This document shows positions 22,935-30,767 of a DNA stretch of 32,153 nucleotides, in pieces. Position numbers and translations under genes: made by a program. Each line of letters opens with the position of its first letter. Positions within the stretch are counted from its first letter, which is position 1. Below the pieces are notes generated by a model, which was not told where the DNA came from, searched no databases, and saw only the letters and a program-made list of their open reading frames with translations. The DNA is from Anaerobutyricum stercoris (lineage in GTDB: Bacteria > Bacillota > Clostridia > Lachnospirales > Lachnospiraceae), in assembly GCA_019116455.1 (NCBI GenBank), contig DXBR01000100.1, positions 1-32,153 on the forward strand, in the 5' to 3' direction.

Positions 22935-24824
22935 ATGTTACCGACATCATTTGTAACCTTTTTTTCACGCGTGCGGCAGCTTTCCCTGACCGTATCCGGC
23001 GCCGGGCGCAGGCTTTTGGCGGCCCGCTCCGCACGCCGTCTCCTTGTGCCACTCCTGTTTATTCTGGCTCTCACCGGCTGCGGCACCAGAGAGCACTCTG
23101 ATCAGGAGCGGTTTGACGCATTTCTTAATGACTGTTTTCAGGAATACGTATCTGCCGACACCGTCACTCTGCATTTCAAAATTTCCGACCCGTCTTCTTA
23201 CGGTATAGAAGAAAACACCTCTCCTTCCTACGGGGATTTTTCCGTGGAAAAGCAGCAGGAACTCTGCGATCGTTCCGCCGAACTTCTCGAGGAACTCAAT
23301 TCCTTCGACCCCGATACTTTATCGGAGGAAGGCGCCTTCACCTGGCAGATTTTTAAAAACTTTCTGGAATCTTCCGCTGCCTCCGAGGACTATATTCTCT
23401 ATCAGTCTCTCCTTGGCACCAACGGACTGCAGTCCCAGATTCCCGTCACCCTGTCCGAATACTATTTTGACGATGAAAAGGACATTCAGGACTATCTTGC
23501 CCTCGTGAACCAGGTACCGGAGCTTTTTGACCAGCTTCTTGTCTTTGAGCAGCAGCGCCGGGACGCCGGACTCATAAGCCCCGATTTTGTGCTCAATGAT
23601 ACCATCGATCAAATCGACCAGTTTCTGAATGCCTCCGAAGAAGATAACCTGCTCATCGAAACCTTTGAAGATAAAATAGAAAATGTACCGGACTTGGGCG
23701 GCGATCAGAAACAGACCTACATAAACAACAACCGCTCCCTGGTGCGGCAGGTAGTATTTCCGGCCTTTGCATCCCTCCGGGATTCCCTGGAGGAATATCT
23801 GGATGACGGCGCTGATGCATCCGGCACCGGCGGCGGTTCATGCAGCGCCGCAGCCAAAAGCGGCAGCTCTGATAAGGAACGCCTCTGCCAGTACGACGGC
23901 GGCAAAGAATATTATAAACTTCTTTTGTCCGCCAATGTGGGAACAGACATGACGCCGGAGGAATGTATAACAGCTCTGGAAAACACACTTCAGGAAACCG
24001 CCTCCGACATTGTCGCCCTCACCCGGGAGAATCCTGATCTTTACACGGATTATCTGGCGGCAGAGCCGGCGCTCACCGACGCTCAGGAGATTCTCACAGA
24101 GCTTGAAAACGATACCTATATCGATTTTCCGGAGCCTCCTGATGTATCCTACACCTTAAAAAATGTACCGGACGCCCTCGCGTCCACCTCAGCCAGCGCC
24201 TTCTATCTTCTGCCGCCCATTGACAGCGATGACGCCAATATCATCTATATAAATCAGAGCCGTGTCAGTGATGAAGAACAATTTTCCACCCTGGCCCACG
24301 AAGGATATCCGGGGCATCTGTATCAGACGAATTATTACCTGAGCACAGACCCCGAACCTATCCGTTCCATGCTCCGCTGCGACGGCTATGATGAAGGATG
24401 GGGCACCTACGCTCAGTTGTACAGCTATAATTATCTGGAATTTCAAAACACAGACCGGGAGACTACCTCTCTTCTGCAGCAGCTGTACCGGGATAACGAT
24501 ATCCTTTCTTTAGCTTTGTCATCCCTCAGCGATTTATACGTCAATTACGAAAATTATACGCTGGATAACCTGTGTGAATATCTTTCCGGATATGGTATTG
24601 CAGAAGACAATGCCCGTTCCATATACGAATATGTCGTGGAAAACCCAACCACCTATCTTTCTTACAGCATTGGATGGTACGAATTGGAACAACTTCGAAA
24701 CACCATGGAAGAGGAACTTGGCAGCCATTTTGACATCGGAGAGTTCCACGAGGCTGTTCTCTCCTGCGGCTCCTGCCCGTTTTCCCTGCTTGAGGAAAGA
24801 GTCAGCACACTAATGACTGAATGA
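22935..24824 (+). CDS. DUF885-family lipoprotein, putative zinc metallopeptidase
   Basis: 629-residue exported lipoprotein. A lipobox LALTGC puts the lipidated Cys at about 49, after hydrophobic LLVPLLFILAL. The region before it is unusually long and Arg-rich (about 36 residues). The peptidase region has H455-E456-GYPG-H461, the HExxxxH form seen in DUF885 proteins, with a downstream GYDEGWGTYAQ supplying the likely third ligand Glu. It should sit on the outer face of the membrane and cut peptides, but the substrate is unknown. A Gly/Ser/Ala-rich insertion lies at about 295-312. GGGAG precedes ATG 22935 by 10 nt. Monocistronic; no clear terminator follows. Confidence 0.85.
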   Translation: MLPTSFVTFFSRVRQLSLTVSGAGRRLLAARSARRLLVPLLFILALTGCGTREHSDQERFDAFLNDCFQEYVSADTVTLHFKISDPSSYGIEENTSPSYGDFSVEKQQELCDRSAELLEELNSFDPDTLSEEGAFTWQIFKNFLESSAASEDYILYQSLLGTNGLQSQIPVTLSEYYFDDEKDIQDYLALVNQVPELFDQLLVFEQQRRDAGLISPDFVLNDTIDQIDQFLNASEEDNLLIETFEDKIENVPDLGGDQKQTYINNNRSLVRQVVFPAFASLRDSLEEYLDDGADASGTGGGSCSAAAKSGSSDKERLCQYDGGKEYYKLLLSANVGTDMTPEECITALENTLQETASDIVALTRENPDLYTDYLAAEPALTDAQEILTELENDTYIDFPEPPDVSYTLKNVPDALASTSASAFYLLPPIDSDDANIIYINQSRVSDEEQFSTLAHEGYPGHLYQTNYYLSTDPEPIRSMLRCDGYDEGWGTYAQLYSYNYLEFQNTDRETTSLLQQLYRDNDILSLALSSLSDLYVNYENYTLDNLCEYLSGYGIAEDNARSIYEYVVENPTTYLSYSIGWYELEQLRNTMEEELGSHFDIGEFHEAVLSCGSCPFSLLEERVSTLMTE

Positions 24825-24926
24825 TAAAAACTTTCAAATGAAGGATTTTACCTTTTCTTTTTCTCCTTCCTTCAAAATTGAATTTTACCGCCCGAAAAAT
24901 TTCTTCCATAAAAATGAATTTTATGT

Positions 24927-24954
24927 TTGAAAAATGCCGAAAAGAGTGTATAAT
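24927..24954 (+). promoter_or_regulatory. Promoter of pckA
   Basis: -35 TTGAAA (24927-24932), 16-nt spacer, -10 TATAAT (24949-24954). The predicted leader is about 170 nt, unusually long, and holds two hairpins. The rest of the 306-nt gap upstream (24825-24926) is AT-rich with no gene visible. Confidence 0.65.
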
Positions 24955-25011
24955 ACCCCTGTATAAGAGAGAAGACTTTTTGCAACATTTCATAGCGAAT
25001 CTTGCATAATC

Positions 25012-25075
25012 TGATACCCGCAGTTCCAAAGCTGCGACAGTTCCCACCGGCGCAGCTTTGGAACTGCGGGTATCA
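25012..25075 (+). repeat. Perfect 25-bp inverted repeat in the pckA leader
   Basis: Arms 25012-25036 and 25051-25075 pair without mismatch around a 14-nt loop. No T tract follows, so it is not an intrinsic terminator. It lies about 50 nt after the predicted transcription start and 55 nt before the pckA start. A second hairpin (TGAAGTC / GACTTCA, 25076-25097) directly abuts it. Confidence 0.9.
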
Positions 25076-25130
25076 TGAAGTCGAATATCTGACTTCAAAA
25101 GATAAAACAGAACATATTCAGGAGGTTATT

Positions 25131-26720
25131 ATGATGGAAACATATGGACTTGAGAAATTAGGTATCGTAAATCCAAAAGCAGTTTACCGCAATTTAACAC
25201 CTGCACAGCTGACAGAAGCAGCTCTCACCAGAGGCGAAGGAAAACTGTCCAACACAGGTGCTTTAGTTGTTACAACAGGAAAATACACCGGACGTTCTCC
25301 AAAAGATAAATTTATCGTAGACACCCCGGCTGTTCATGATGACATTGCATGGGGCAGCGTAAACGTTCCGATTGAAAAGGAAAAATTTAATGCTATTAAG
25401 GCTAAAGTAGTTGCATATCTTCAGAACAGAGAGATCTTCTTATTCGACGGTATGGCAGGAGCAGATCCTGTCTGCACAAGAAAGTTCCGTATTGTCAACG
25501 AGCTGGCAAGCCAAAATCTTTTCATCCGCGACCTGTTAATCCGTCCGACAGCGGAGGAGCTTGCAAACTACGGCGAGCCTGACTTCACGATTATCGCCGC
25601 TCCGGGCTTCAAATGCGTACCGGAAATCGACGGCGTGAACTCCGAAGCAGCCATCATGGTTGACTATGAAGAGAAATTAGTCGTTATCTGTGGTTCTCAG
25701 TATTCCGGAGAGATCAAGAAATCCGTATTCTCCGTTATGAACTACTTAATGCCGAAGGAAGGCGTGCTTCCGATGCACTGCTCCGCTAACATGGATCCTG
25801 AAACCCAGGAGACAGCCGTATTCTTTGGTCTGTCCGGAACAGGTAAGACAACACTTTCCGCTGACCCGAACCGTAAGCTGATCGGTGACGACGAGCACGG
25901 CTGGTCCGACAGAGGCATCTTCAACTTCGAGGGCGGCTGCTATGCGAAATGTATCGACCTTACAGAGGAAAATGAACCGGAGATCTACAACGCTATCAAG
26001 TTCGGCAGCCTCGTGGAAAATGTAGTGATGGATGAAGAGACCCGTGAATTTGACTTCACAGATGATTCCCTCACAGAGAATACCCGTGTGGGATATCCGG
26101 TAGACTTCATCTCCAACGCACAGGTACCGGGCGTCGGCGGCATCCCTAAAGTAGTTATCTTCCTGACAGCAGACGCATTCGGCGTACTGCCTCCAATCGC
26201 AAGACTGGATCAGGATGCGGCAATGTACCACTTCGTAACAGGATTTACCTCCAAGCTGGCAGGAACCGAGCGCGGAATCACAGAACCGCAGCCAACCTTC
26301 TCCACCTTATTCGGCGAACCTTTCATGCCGATGGAGCCTTCTGTATACGCTAACATGCTTGGTGAGAGAATCCAGAAATACAACACAAAGGTTTACCTGG
26401 TAAATACAGGCTGGACCGGCGGCCCTTACGGAGTCGGAAGCCGTATGAAACTGAAATATACCCGCGCCATGGTAACAGCTGCCTTAAACGGAAGCTTCGA
26501 CAACGTGGAATACAAACACGACGATGTATTCAACCTTGACATCCCGCAGAGCTGCCCGGATGTTCCATCCGAGATCATGAACCCTCGCGATACATGGGCA
26601 GACAAAGACGCTTACGATGCACAGGCTAAGAAGCTGGCTAAAATGTTCCAGGAAAACTTCGAGAAAAAATACCCAAACATGCCAGAGAACATCAAGGCAG
26701 CAGGCCCAAAAGCTGAATAA
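25131..26720 (+). CDS. pckA: Phosphoenolpyruvate carboxykinase (ATP)
   Basis: 529-residue enzyme interconverting oxaloacetate + ATP and PEP + CO2 + ADP. In gut Clostridia it may also run in the carboxylating, ATP-forming direction. Signatures: GRSPKDKFIV near the N-terminus, the P-loop GLSGTGKTTLS (from residue 233), the metal/nucleotide segment LIGDDEHGW, FEGGCYAK, and the substrate-side NTGWTGGPYG. AGGAGG at 25120-25125 serves either of two adjacent ATGs (25131 or 25134). The open frame upstream is through the leader hairpins and is not coding. The codon choice is regular and ends mostly in C or A, as in a highly expressed gene. A strong terminator follows. Confidence 0.97.
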   Translation: MMETYGLEKLGIVNPKAVYRNLTPAQLTEAALTRGEGKLSNTGALVVTTGKYTGRSPKDKFIVDTPAVHDDIAWGSVNVPIEKEKFNAIKAKVVAYLQNREIFLFDGMAGADPVCTRKFRIVNELASQNLFIRDLLIRPTAEELANYGEPDFTIIAAPGFKCVPEIDGVNSEAAIMVDYEEKLVVICGSQYSGEIKKSVFSVMNYLMPKEGVLPMHCSANMDPETQETAVFFGLSGTGKTTLSADPNRKLIGDDEHGWSDRGIFNFEGGCYAKCIDLTEENEPEIYNAIKFGSLVENVVMDEETREFDFTDDSLTENTRVGYPVDFISNAQVPGVGGIPKVVIFLTADAFGVLPPIARLDQDAAMYHFVTGFTSKLAGTERGITEPQPTFSTLFGEPFMPMEPSVYANMLGERIQKYNTKVYLVNTGWTGGPYGVGSRMKLKYTRAMVTAALNGSFDNVEYKHDDVFNLDIPQSCPDVPSEIMNPRDTWADKDAYDAQAKKLAKMFQENFEKKYPNMPENIKAAGPKAE

Positions 26721-26739
26721 TTAAAACAGACATAAAAAT

Positions 26740-26786
26740 AACCCCTCCGAACGGAAACATTCACGCTCCGTCCGGAGGGGTTTTAT
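26740..26786 (+). terminator. Rho-independent terminator of pckA
   Basis: 16-bp stem with one mismatch (arms 26740-26755 and 26767-26782), 11-nt loop, followed by TTTTATT. Confidence 0.92.
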
Positions 26787-26877
26787 TCTTAAAAACTATT
26801 CTGGAACAAACAAAAATCTTTTCTCTGCTCCAGCTATCCTGCCCTATGGCCTGCACATCCTCTCATCCGGCAATTTC

Positions 26878-27156
26878 TCAATTAAAAAATCCTGCCGTAT
26901 AAAAACATTCCATCAATATAATAACAACCAGTATTTTCGTATAAAAATCATTAGCTTTAAAATCATATTCCGGATGCTTCCTTTTATAAAAAAACGACAC
27001 GGCTATCAGCGCCAGAAGAACCAGAGCTGATCCTGCAAACAAAGGGATGGTAAAAGCAATAATCCCCAAATCCGTGAGCAAAAATTCCAGTACCAGAACC
27101 GGCGCTACCACATAGTACAGAATAATATTGATTTTGTCCATAATCTTATCATTCAT
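26878..27156 (-). CDS. Small membrane protein of unknown function
   Basis: 92 residues with three hydrophobic segments: IILYYVVAPVLVLEFLL, IIAFTIPLFAGSALVLLALIAV and ILVVIILMECFYTAGFF. There is a short basic loop (KRKHPEYDFKAND) between the second and third. No family recognised. ATG 27156 is chosen because GAGGA lies 8 nt upstream; a TTG nine codons earlier has no ribosome site. Monocistronic, with its own -10 box upstream. Confidence 0.7.
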   Translation of the reverse strand: MNDKIMDKINIILYYVVAPVLVLEFLLTDLGIIAFTIPLFAGSALVLLALIAVSFFYKRKHPEYDFKANDFYTKILVVIILMECFYTAGFFN

Positions 27157-27218
27157 ATATAATTTCCTCAATTCTTCTTCCAATGCATGATTTCAGACGC
27201 CACATGAATATTAAAAAA

Positions 27219-27224
27219 ATTATA
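27219..27224 (-). promoter_or_regulatory. Extended -10 box upstream of the small membrane protein
   Basis: On the minus strand TGT then TATAAT (extended -10); the -35 region is poor. Apart from this and the palindrome at 27337-27427, the 356-nt gap from 27157 to 27512 is AT-rich and shows no gene. Confidence 0.45.
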
Positions 27225-27336
27225 ACATATATATATTTCACAGAAAAGGAAATAAAAACATCTTTTAAAATTTATATAAAAATTTATATTCAGCAAAAGC
27301 GGCCACAGACGATACTAAATGAGATTAAGGCAATAA

Positions 27337-27427
27337 AAAGAGACTCCTGAGAATCAATCATCTCAAAAATAACAGTATTATGATAAATACGCTATTCTTT
27401 TGAGACAAGTTCTGCAGCAGTCTCTTT
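27337..27427 (-). terminator. Long imperfect hairpin, possible terminator of the secreted-protein gene
   Basis: Outer arms AAAGAGACT and AGTCTCTTT (27337-27345 and 27419-27427) pair perfectly. An inner pair TCTCAAAA / TTTTGAGA (27361-27368 and 27398-27405) is nested within. Read on the minus strand the outer stem ends in TCTCTTTTTATT, as a terminator would. It is 85 nt past the stop at 27513. The 91-nt size is unusual for a simple terminator. Confidence 0.55.
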
Positions 27428-27512
27428 CACATCAATCTACATTTTTAAAAAATATTCTTGCTCCGTTAAATCTTATGTAAATATTTTATAATTCAGATAC
27501 TTATATATCTTT

Positions 27513-28223
27513 TTAGAATTTGAGTGTTCTATAGAAATAAACAGAGCCCTGGTAATAATTACCGCAGGTAACACCTTTCTTAGTATTTACCTGAAGTCTG
27601 ATATAATATCTCTTTCCAATCTTAAATGATTTTTTCTTAAACTTTGTCAGTTTAATCTTTTTGCCAGGTTTTATATTTTTAACCTTTTTAAAACCTTTGT
27701 CATATTTCGTTGACATATAAAGAGTATAGTTCTTTACTCCATTTACCTTAGGTACCTTAATCGTGCAGGCTTTCTGATTTTTAACGCCTTTAAACTTGAT
27801 CTTTTTGCTGTCAATTGTTGAAAAAGCCTTTGCATCAGACCACTGTGATGTAGGCGTTCCATATTCACCGGAAACTGTCTGAGCTCTGTAATAATATACC
27901 TTATTCTTCTGAAGACCGGTCACTGTTGCATAAGATAATGCATCGTCATATGCCACCAGTCTGTCATTCTCATCAAAGACTCCTATTCTTGTCCAAGTAC
28001 CATACTGATATGCGATACTGAAACTTGCCTGAGACTTATCCGAACTGATATAGCTGATAGCAAAGTCCGGAATTGCCATGGTCTGAACCTGTCCTTTTCC
28101 TGCGTCAGCATTTCCAATCTGCATCTCAACATCTGCTGCGTTCACTTTCGCTCCCAACGCAAATACCATACACAGTGCGAAAGCCGCTGCAAATAATCCC
28201 AATGACTTTCTTAAATTTTTCAT
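27513..28223 (-). CDS. Secreted protein with fibronectin type III-like domain
   Basis: 236 residues. Clear signal peptide: MKNLRKSLGLFAAAFALCMV with cleavage likely after KVNA. Residues about 50-135 look like one Fn3-type beta sandwich (ISYISSDKSQASFSIAYQY to YYYRAQTVSGEYGTPTSQWS). The C-terminal third is very Lys-rich (KKIKLTKFKKKSFKIGKRYYIRLQV) and resembles a second, degenerate Fn3 repeat; the high charge may help it bind the anionic cell wall. AAGGAG precedes ATG 28223 by 8 nt. No enzyme motif is seen. It has its own strong promoter. Confidence 0.8.
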   Translation of the reverse strand: MKNLRKSLGLFAAAFALCMVFALGAKVNAADVEMQIGNADAGKGQVQTMAIPDFAISYISSDKSQASFSIAYQYGTWTRIGVFDENDRLVAYDDALSYATVTGLQKNKVYYYRAQTVSGEYGTPTSQWSDAKAFSTIDSKKIKFKGVKNQKACTIKVPKVNGVKNYTLYMSTKYDKGFKKVKNIKPGKKIKLTKFKKKSFKIGKRYYIRLQVNTKKGVTCGNYYQGSVYFYRTLKF

Positions 28224-28271
28224 AGCATTACTCCTTTTTGTTGTTTGAAGAATTATTAGTTTCCTGACACT

Positions 28272-28300
28272 AGAATATCATACAAAACTTTCCCTTGCAA
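28272..28300 (-). promoter_or_regulatory. Promoter of the secreted-protein gene
   Basis: On the minus strand, -35 TTGCAA (28295-28300), 17-nt spacer, -10 TATTCT (28272-28277) with an extended TGA before it. Confidence 0.7.
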
Positions 28301-28373
28301 CAACTATTTTTCGTTAATTATTCACAAAAAAGTCATAAAAAAAACACATTTCACTTTTGACAAACAATAATTT

Positions 28374-29513
28374 TCAACTCTCAGTCGCCAAAATTTTTAC
28401 CGCCTCGATCCCTTGTCTGATCTCTTCTATCGTATTAAAATGCGAGAAACTGAACCGCACGGCGCCCTGCTCTTTCGTTCCCAGCGCTTCGTGCATCAGA
28501 GGCGCACAGTGGGCGCCCGCCCGGGTGGCGATTGCAAAACGGGTCAGCAGCTCATCGCTGACCTGACCAGAATCATAGTCTCCAATATTCAAGGTTACAA
28601 TCGGCGCACGTTTTTTCTGTGTAAAATCACCGTACACCTTTACCGACGGGATGTTTCGGACGCCTTCATAGAAGATCTCCATAAGACGATGTTCTTTCTC
28701 ATACAAATGATGAATCCCTCCTTCCCGGAGGTATTCGAGTGCAGCATACAGTCCGGCGATGCCATGGGAGTTAAGCGTCCCTGCTTCAAGGGCCGTAGGC
28801 AGCTCCGCCGGATGAGTTCTGCTGTAGGAATGAACACCGCTTCCTCCCACCAGCAGCGGACGGATGTTCACGCCCTCCCTCACCAACATTCCTCCGGTTC
28901 CCTGGGGACCCATGAGCCCTTTATGGCCGGTGAAGCAGAGTACGGAAATGTGCGTTTCCTGCATGTCAATGGGCAGCACGCCGGCAGTCTGAGAGGCGTC
29001 CAGCACCAGATACAGGCCGTGCCTGCGGCAGATATCTCCTATATAAGAAATATCCAGTACATTTCCTGTGAGATTGGAAGCATGGGTGCAGACCACCGCC
29101 CTCGTGGTCGGACGGATATTTTTCTCTATATCATCGTAATCGATATTTCCCTGTTTATCCGCCGAAACCACCGTCATGTCTACCCCTCTACTTTCCATGA
29201 GATACAGAGGACGAAGTACAGAATTATGTTCCAAAACAGTGGTGATCACATGGTCTCCCGGATTAAACATCCCCTGAATAGTCATGTTTAGTGCCATGGT
29301 CGCATTGGCTGTAAATACGGTCCGCTCCGGACTGTCGCCATGAAACATCTCACACAGCATCGCTCTGGTTTTATAAAGAATCCTCATACCGGACAACGAC
29401 GCCTCATGAGAGCCCCTCGATGCATTTCCCACAGTACAGACGGCGTCTGCCACGGCTCTGGCAACTGCCTCCGGCTTCTTCAAAGTTGTTGCCGCGTTAT
29501 CAAAATATATCAT
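28374..29513 (-). CDS. Cysteine desulfurase-family PLP enzyme (class V aminotransferase fold)
   Basis: 379 residues. N-terminal MIYFDNAATT is typical of NifS/SufS-like proteins. The PLP lysine is K198 in TGHKGLMGPQG, with D172 (VLDASQTAG) contacting the pyridine ring. The probable persulfide Cys is C336 in RAGAHCAPLMHEALG, which fits the cysteine desulfurase family protein group rather than IscS. It would release sulfur from cysteine as a protein persulfide. No scaffold, suf or sel gene is adjacent, so the acceptor is unknown. ATG 29513 has AGGAG 9 nt upstream. Confidence 0.88.
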   Translation of the reverse strand: MIYFDNAATTLKKPEAVARAVADAVCTVGNASRGSHEASLSGMRILYKTRAMLCEMFHGDSPERTVFTANATMALNMTIQGMFNPGDHVITTVLEHNSVLRPLYLMESRGVDMTVVSADKQGNIDYDDIEKNIRPTTRAVVCTHASNLTGNVLDISYIGDICRRHGLYLVLDASQTAGVLPIDMQETHISVLCFTGHKGLMGPQGTGGMLVREGVNIRPLLVGGSGVHSYSRTHPAELPTALEAGTLNSHGIAGLYAALEYLREGGIHHLYEKEHRLMEIFYEGVRNIPSVKVYGDFTQKKRAPIVTLNIGDYDSGQVSDELLTRFAIATRAGAHCAPLMHEALGTKEQGAVRFSFSHFNTIEEIRQGIEAVKILATES

Positions 29514-29550
29514 AAGCTCACACTCCTGTATCAAGACAAAATTTAATATA

Positions 29551-29556
29551 ATTATA
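29551..29556 (-). promoter_or_regulatory. Extended -10 box of the cysteine desulfurase-family gene
   Basis: On the minus strand TGC then TATAAT; the -35 (TTTATC, 17 nt upstream) is weak. Confidence 0.5.
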
Positions 29557-29581
29557 GCATTTTTACATTTCCAGATAAATC

Positions 29582-29610
29582 TTGACTTTTCTACACAATT
29601 TCATTAAAAT
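29582..29610 (+). promoter_or_regulatory. Promoter of the ribokinase-family gene
   Basis: -35 TTGACT (29582-29587), 17-nt spacer, -10 TAAAAT (29605-29610). A second TTGACA at 29621 leads only to a weak -10 too close to the start codon. Confidence 0.6.
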
Positions 29611-29669
29611 TACAATATAATTGACAAATTTTCATGCATTATATATGGAATTTACGGAGAGAAGGTATT

Positions 29670-30593
29670 ATGGCAGCAAAAATTTTAATGGTTGGCAGTA
29701 TTATGATGGATCTGATTCTTCAGATGCCGCGGATTCCGCATCCAAGTGAGAGTATCCTCGGCACTACTTATTCCAACGCGGGCGGTGGAAAAGGCAGCAA
29801 TTCTGCTGTTGCAGCCGCAAAGGCCGGCGGAGAAGTTTCGGTTTGCGGCACTCTGGGTCAAGACGCCAACGGAGAGGCACTTCTTGACATGTTAAAAAAT
29901 GTAGGGATTGATGTTTCCAATCTCCATCTAAAGGATGGCTCCAACACCGGAATGGCTGTGATCATGCTGGAGGAAGACGGCATGAATCGTCTCGCCATCT
30001 ACACAGGCGCAAACAACGACACCACGCCGGAATCCGTCGAGGAAGCTTTCAAAGGCAAGGAATACGACGCGCTGATGATGCAGCTTGAGATTCCTCTGGA
30101 GAGCAATGTACGGGCATTTGAACTTGCAAAGGAGAGAGGTATGATCACCTGTCTTGACGCTGGCCCGGCACAGGATTACCCGATTGAGAAGTTCCAGGGT
30201 ATCACCATTCTCTCCCCAAATGAGACAGAGACTGAAGCCCTGGTTGGTATTCTTCCAAAAGACGACGATACCTGTATTGCAGCCTGCAAGATTCTTCATG
30301 AACGCTCCAACTGCAAATACGTTGTTTTAAAGATGGGCGACAAAGGCTCTTTCATCTACGGCGAAGATATCTGTCAGATGGTTCCTACTTTTAAAGTGGA
30401 CGCCGTTGACCCGACTGCAGCCGGCGACTGCTTCACCGGCGTACTGGTAAAACAATACGCGGAGACCGGCGACATCGTGGCATCAGCCAGATACGCCAGC
30501 GCAGCCGCAGCTATTTCTGTACAGCATCTGGGCGCGCAGCCGTCTCTTCCTGCAAAAGATGCCATCGAGGCATTTCTCGCTGAGCGGGCATAA
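29670..30593 (+). CDS. rbsK: Ribokinase-like PfkB-family sugar kinase
   Basis: 307 residues. PfkB signatures: GGGKGSNSAVAAAKAG near residues 37-52 (substrate/first signature), LSPNETETEAL, and the ATP/catalytic DPTAAGDCFTG, whose AAGD form is the one found in ribokinases. It phosphorylates a sugar, most likely ribose at O5, but other furanoses are possible. ATG 29670 follows GAGAGAAGG; the frame is open 12 codons upstream without a ribosome site. No ribose transporter or regulator is nearby, and a strong terminator follows, so the gene stands alone. Confidence 0.85.
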   Translation: MAAKILMVGSIMMDLILQMPRIPHPSESILGTTYSNAGGGKGSNSAVAAAKAGGEVSVCGTLGQDANGEALLDMLKNVGIDVSNLHLKDGSNTGMAVIMLEEDGMNRLAIYTGANNDTTPESVEEAFKGKEYDALMMQLEIPLESNVRAFELAKERGMITCLDAGPAQDYPIEKFQGITILSPNETETEALVGILPKDDDTCIAACKILHERSNCKYVVLKMGDKGSFIYGEDICQMVPTFKVDAVDPTAAGDCFTGVLVKQYAETGDIVASARYASAAAAISVQHLGAQPSLPAKDAIEAFLAERA

Positions 30594-30623
30594 TTGACTT
30601 AACCTGACATACATATTGATTTT

Positions 30624-30652
30624 GGCTGTCCTCTCAGCAGGACAGCCTTTTT
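30624..30652 (+). terminator. Rho-independent terminator of the ribokinase gene
   Basis: Perfect 9-bp stem GGCTGTCCT / AGGACAGCC, 6-nt loop, five T. Confidence 0.95.
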
Positions 30653-30700
30653 CCGTTTCACCGGAATTTGAAATATATGCCGTATTCATGCGCCTGGGGC

Positions 30701-30729
30701 TTGTATTCACTCAAAAAAAATGTTAAGAT
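30701..30729 (+). promoter_or_regulatory. Promoter of the DUF6273-like gene
   Basis: -35 TTGTAT (30701-30706), 17-nt spacer, -10 TAAGAT (30724-30729). Confidence 0.55.
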
Positions 30730-30767
30730 AACCTGATTACTTTTTTAGAAAGGAATGGCTTTTTCCC

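Noticed and set aside
24802..25098. 98-residue minus-strand open frame across the pckA promoter and leader
   Set aside because: No ribosome site and it reads through the perfect hairpin and the pckA promoter; the open frame is by chance.
25002..25130. Coding extension of pckA upstream of 25131
   Set aside because: The frame happens to be open through the hairpins, but the ribosome site AGGAGG sits directly before ATG 25131 and PckA of normal length starts there.
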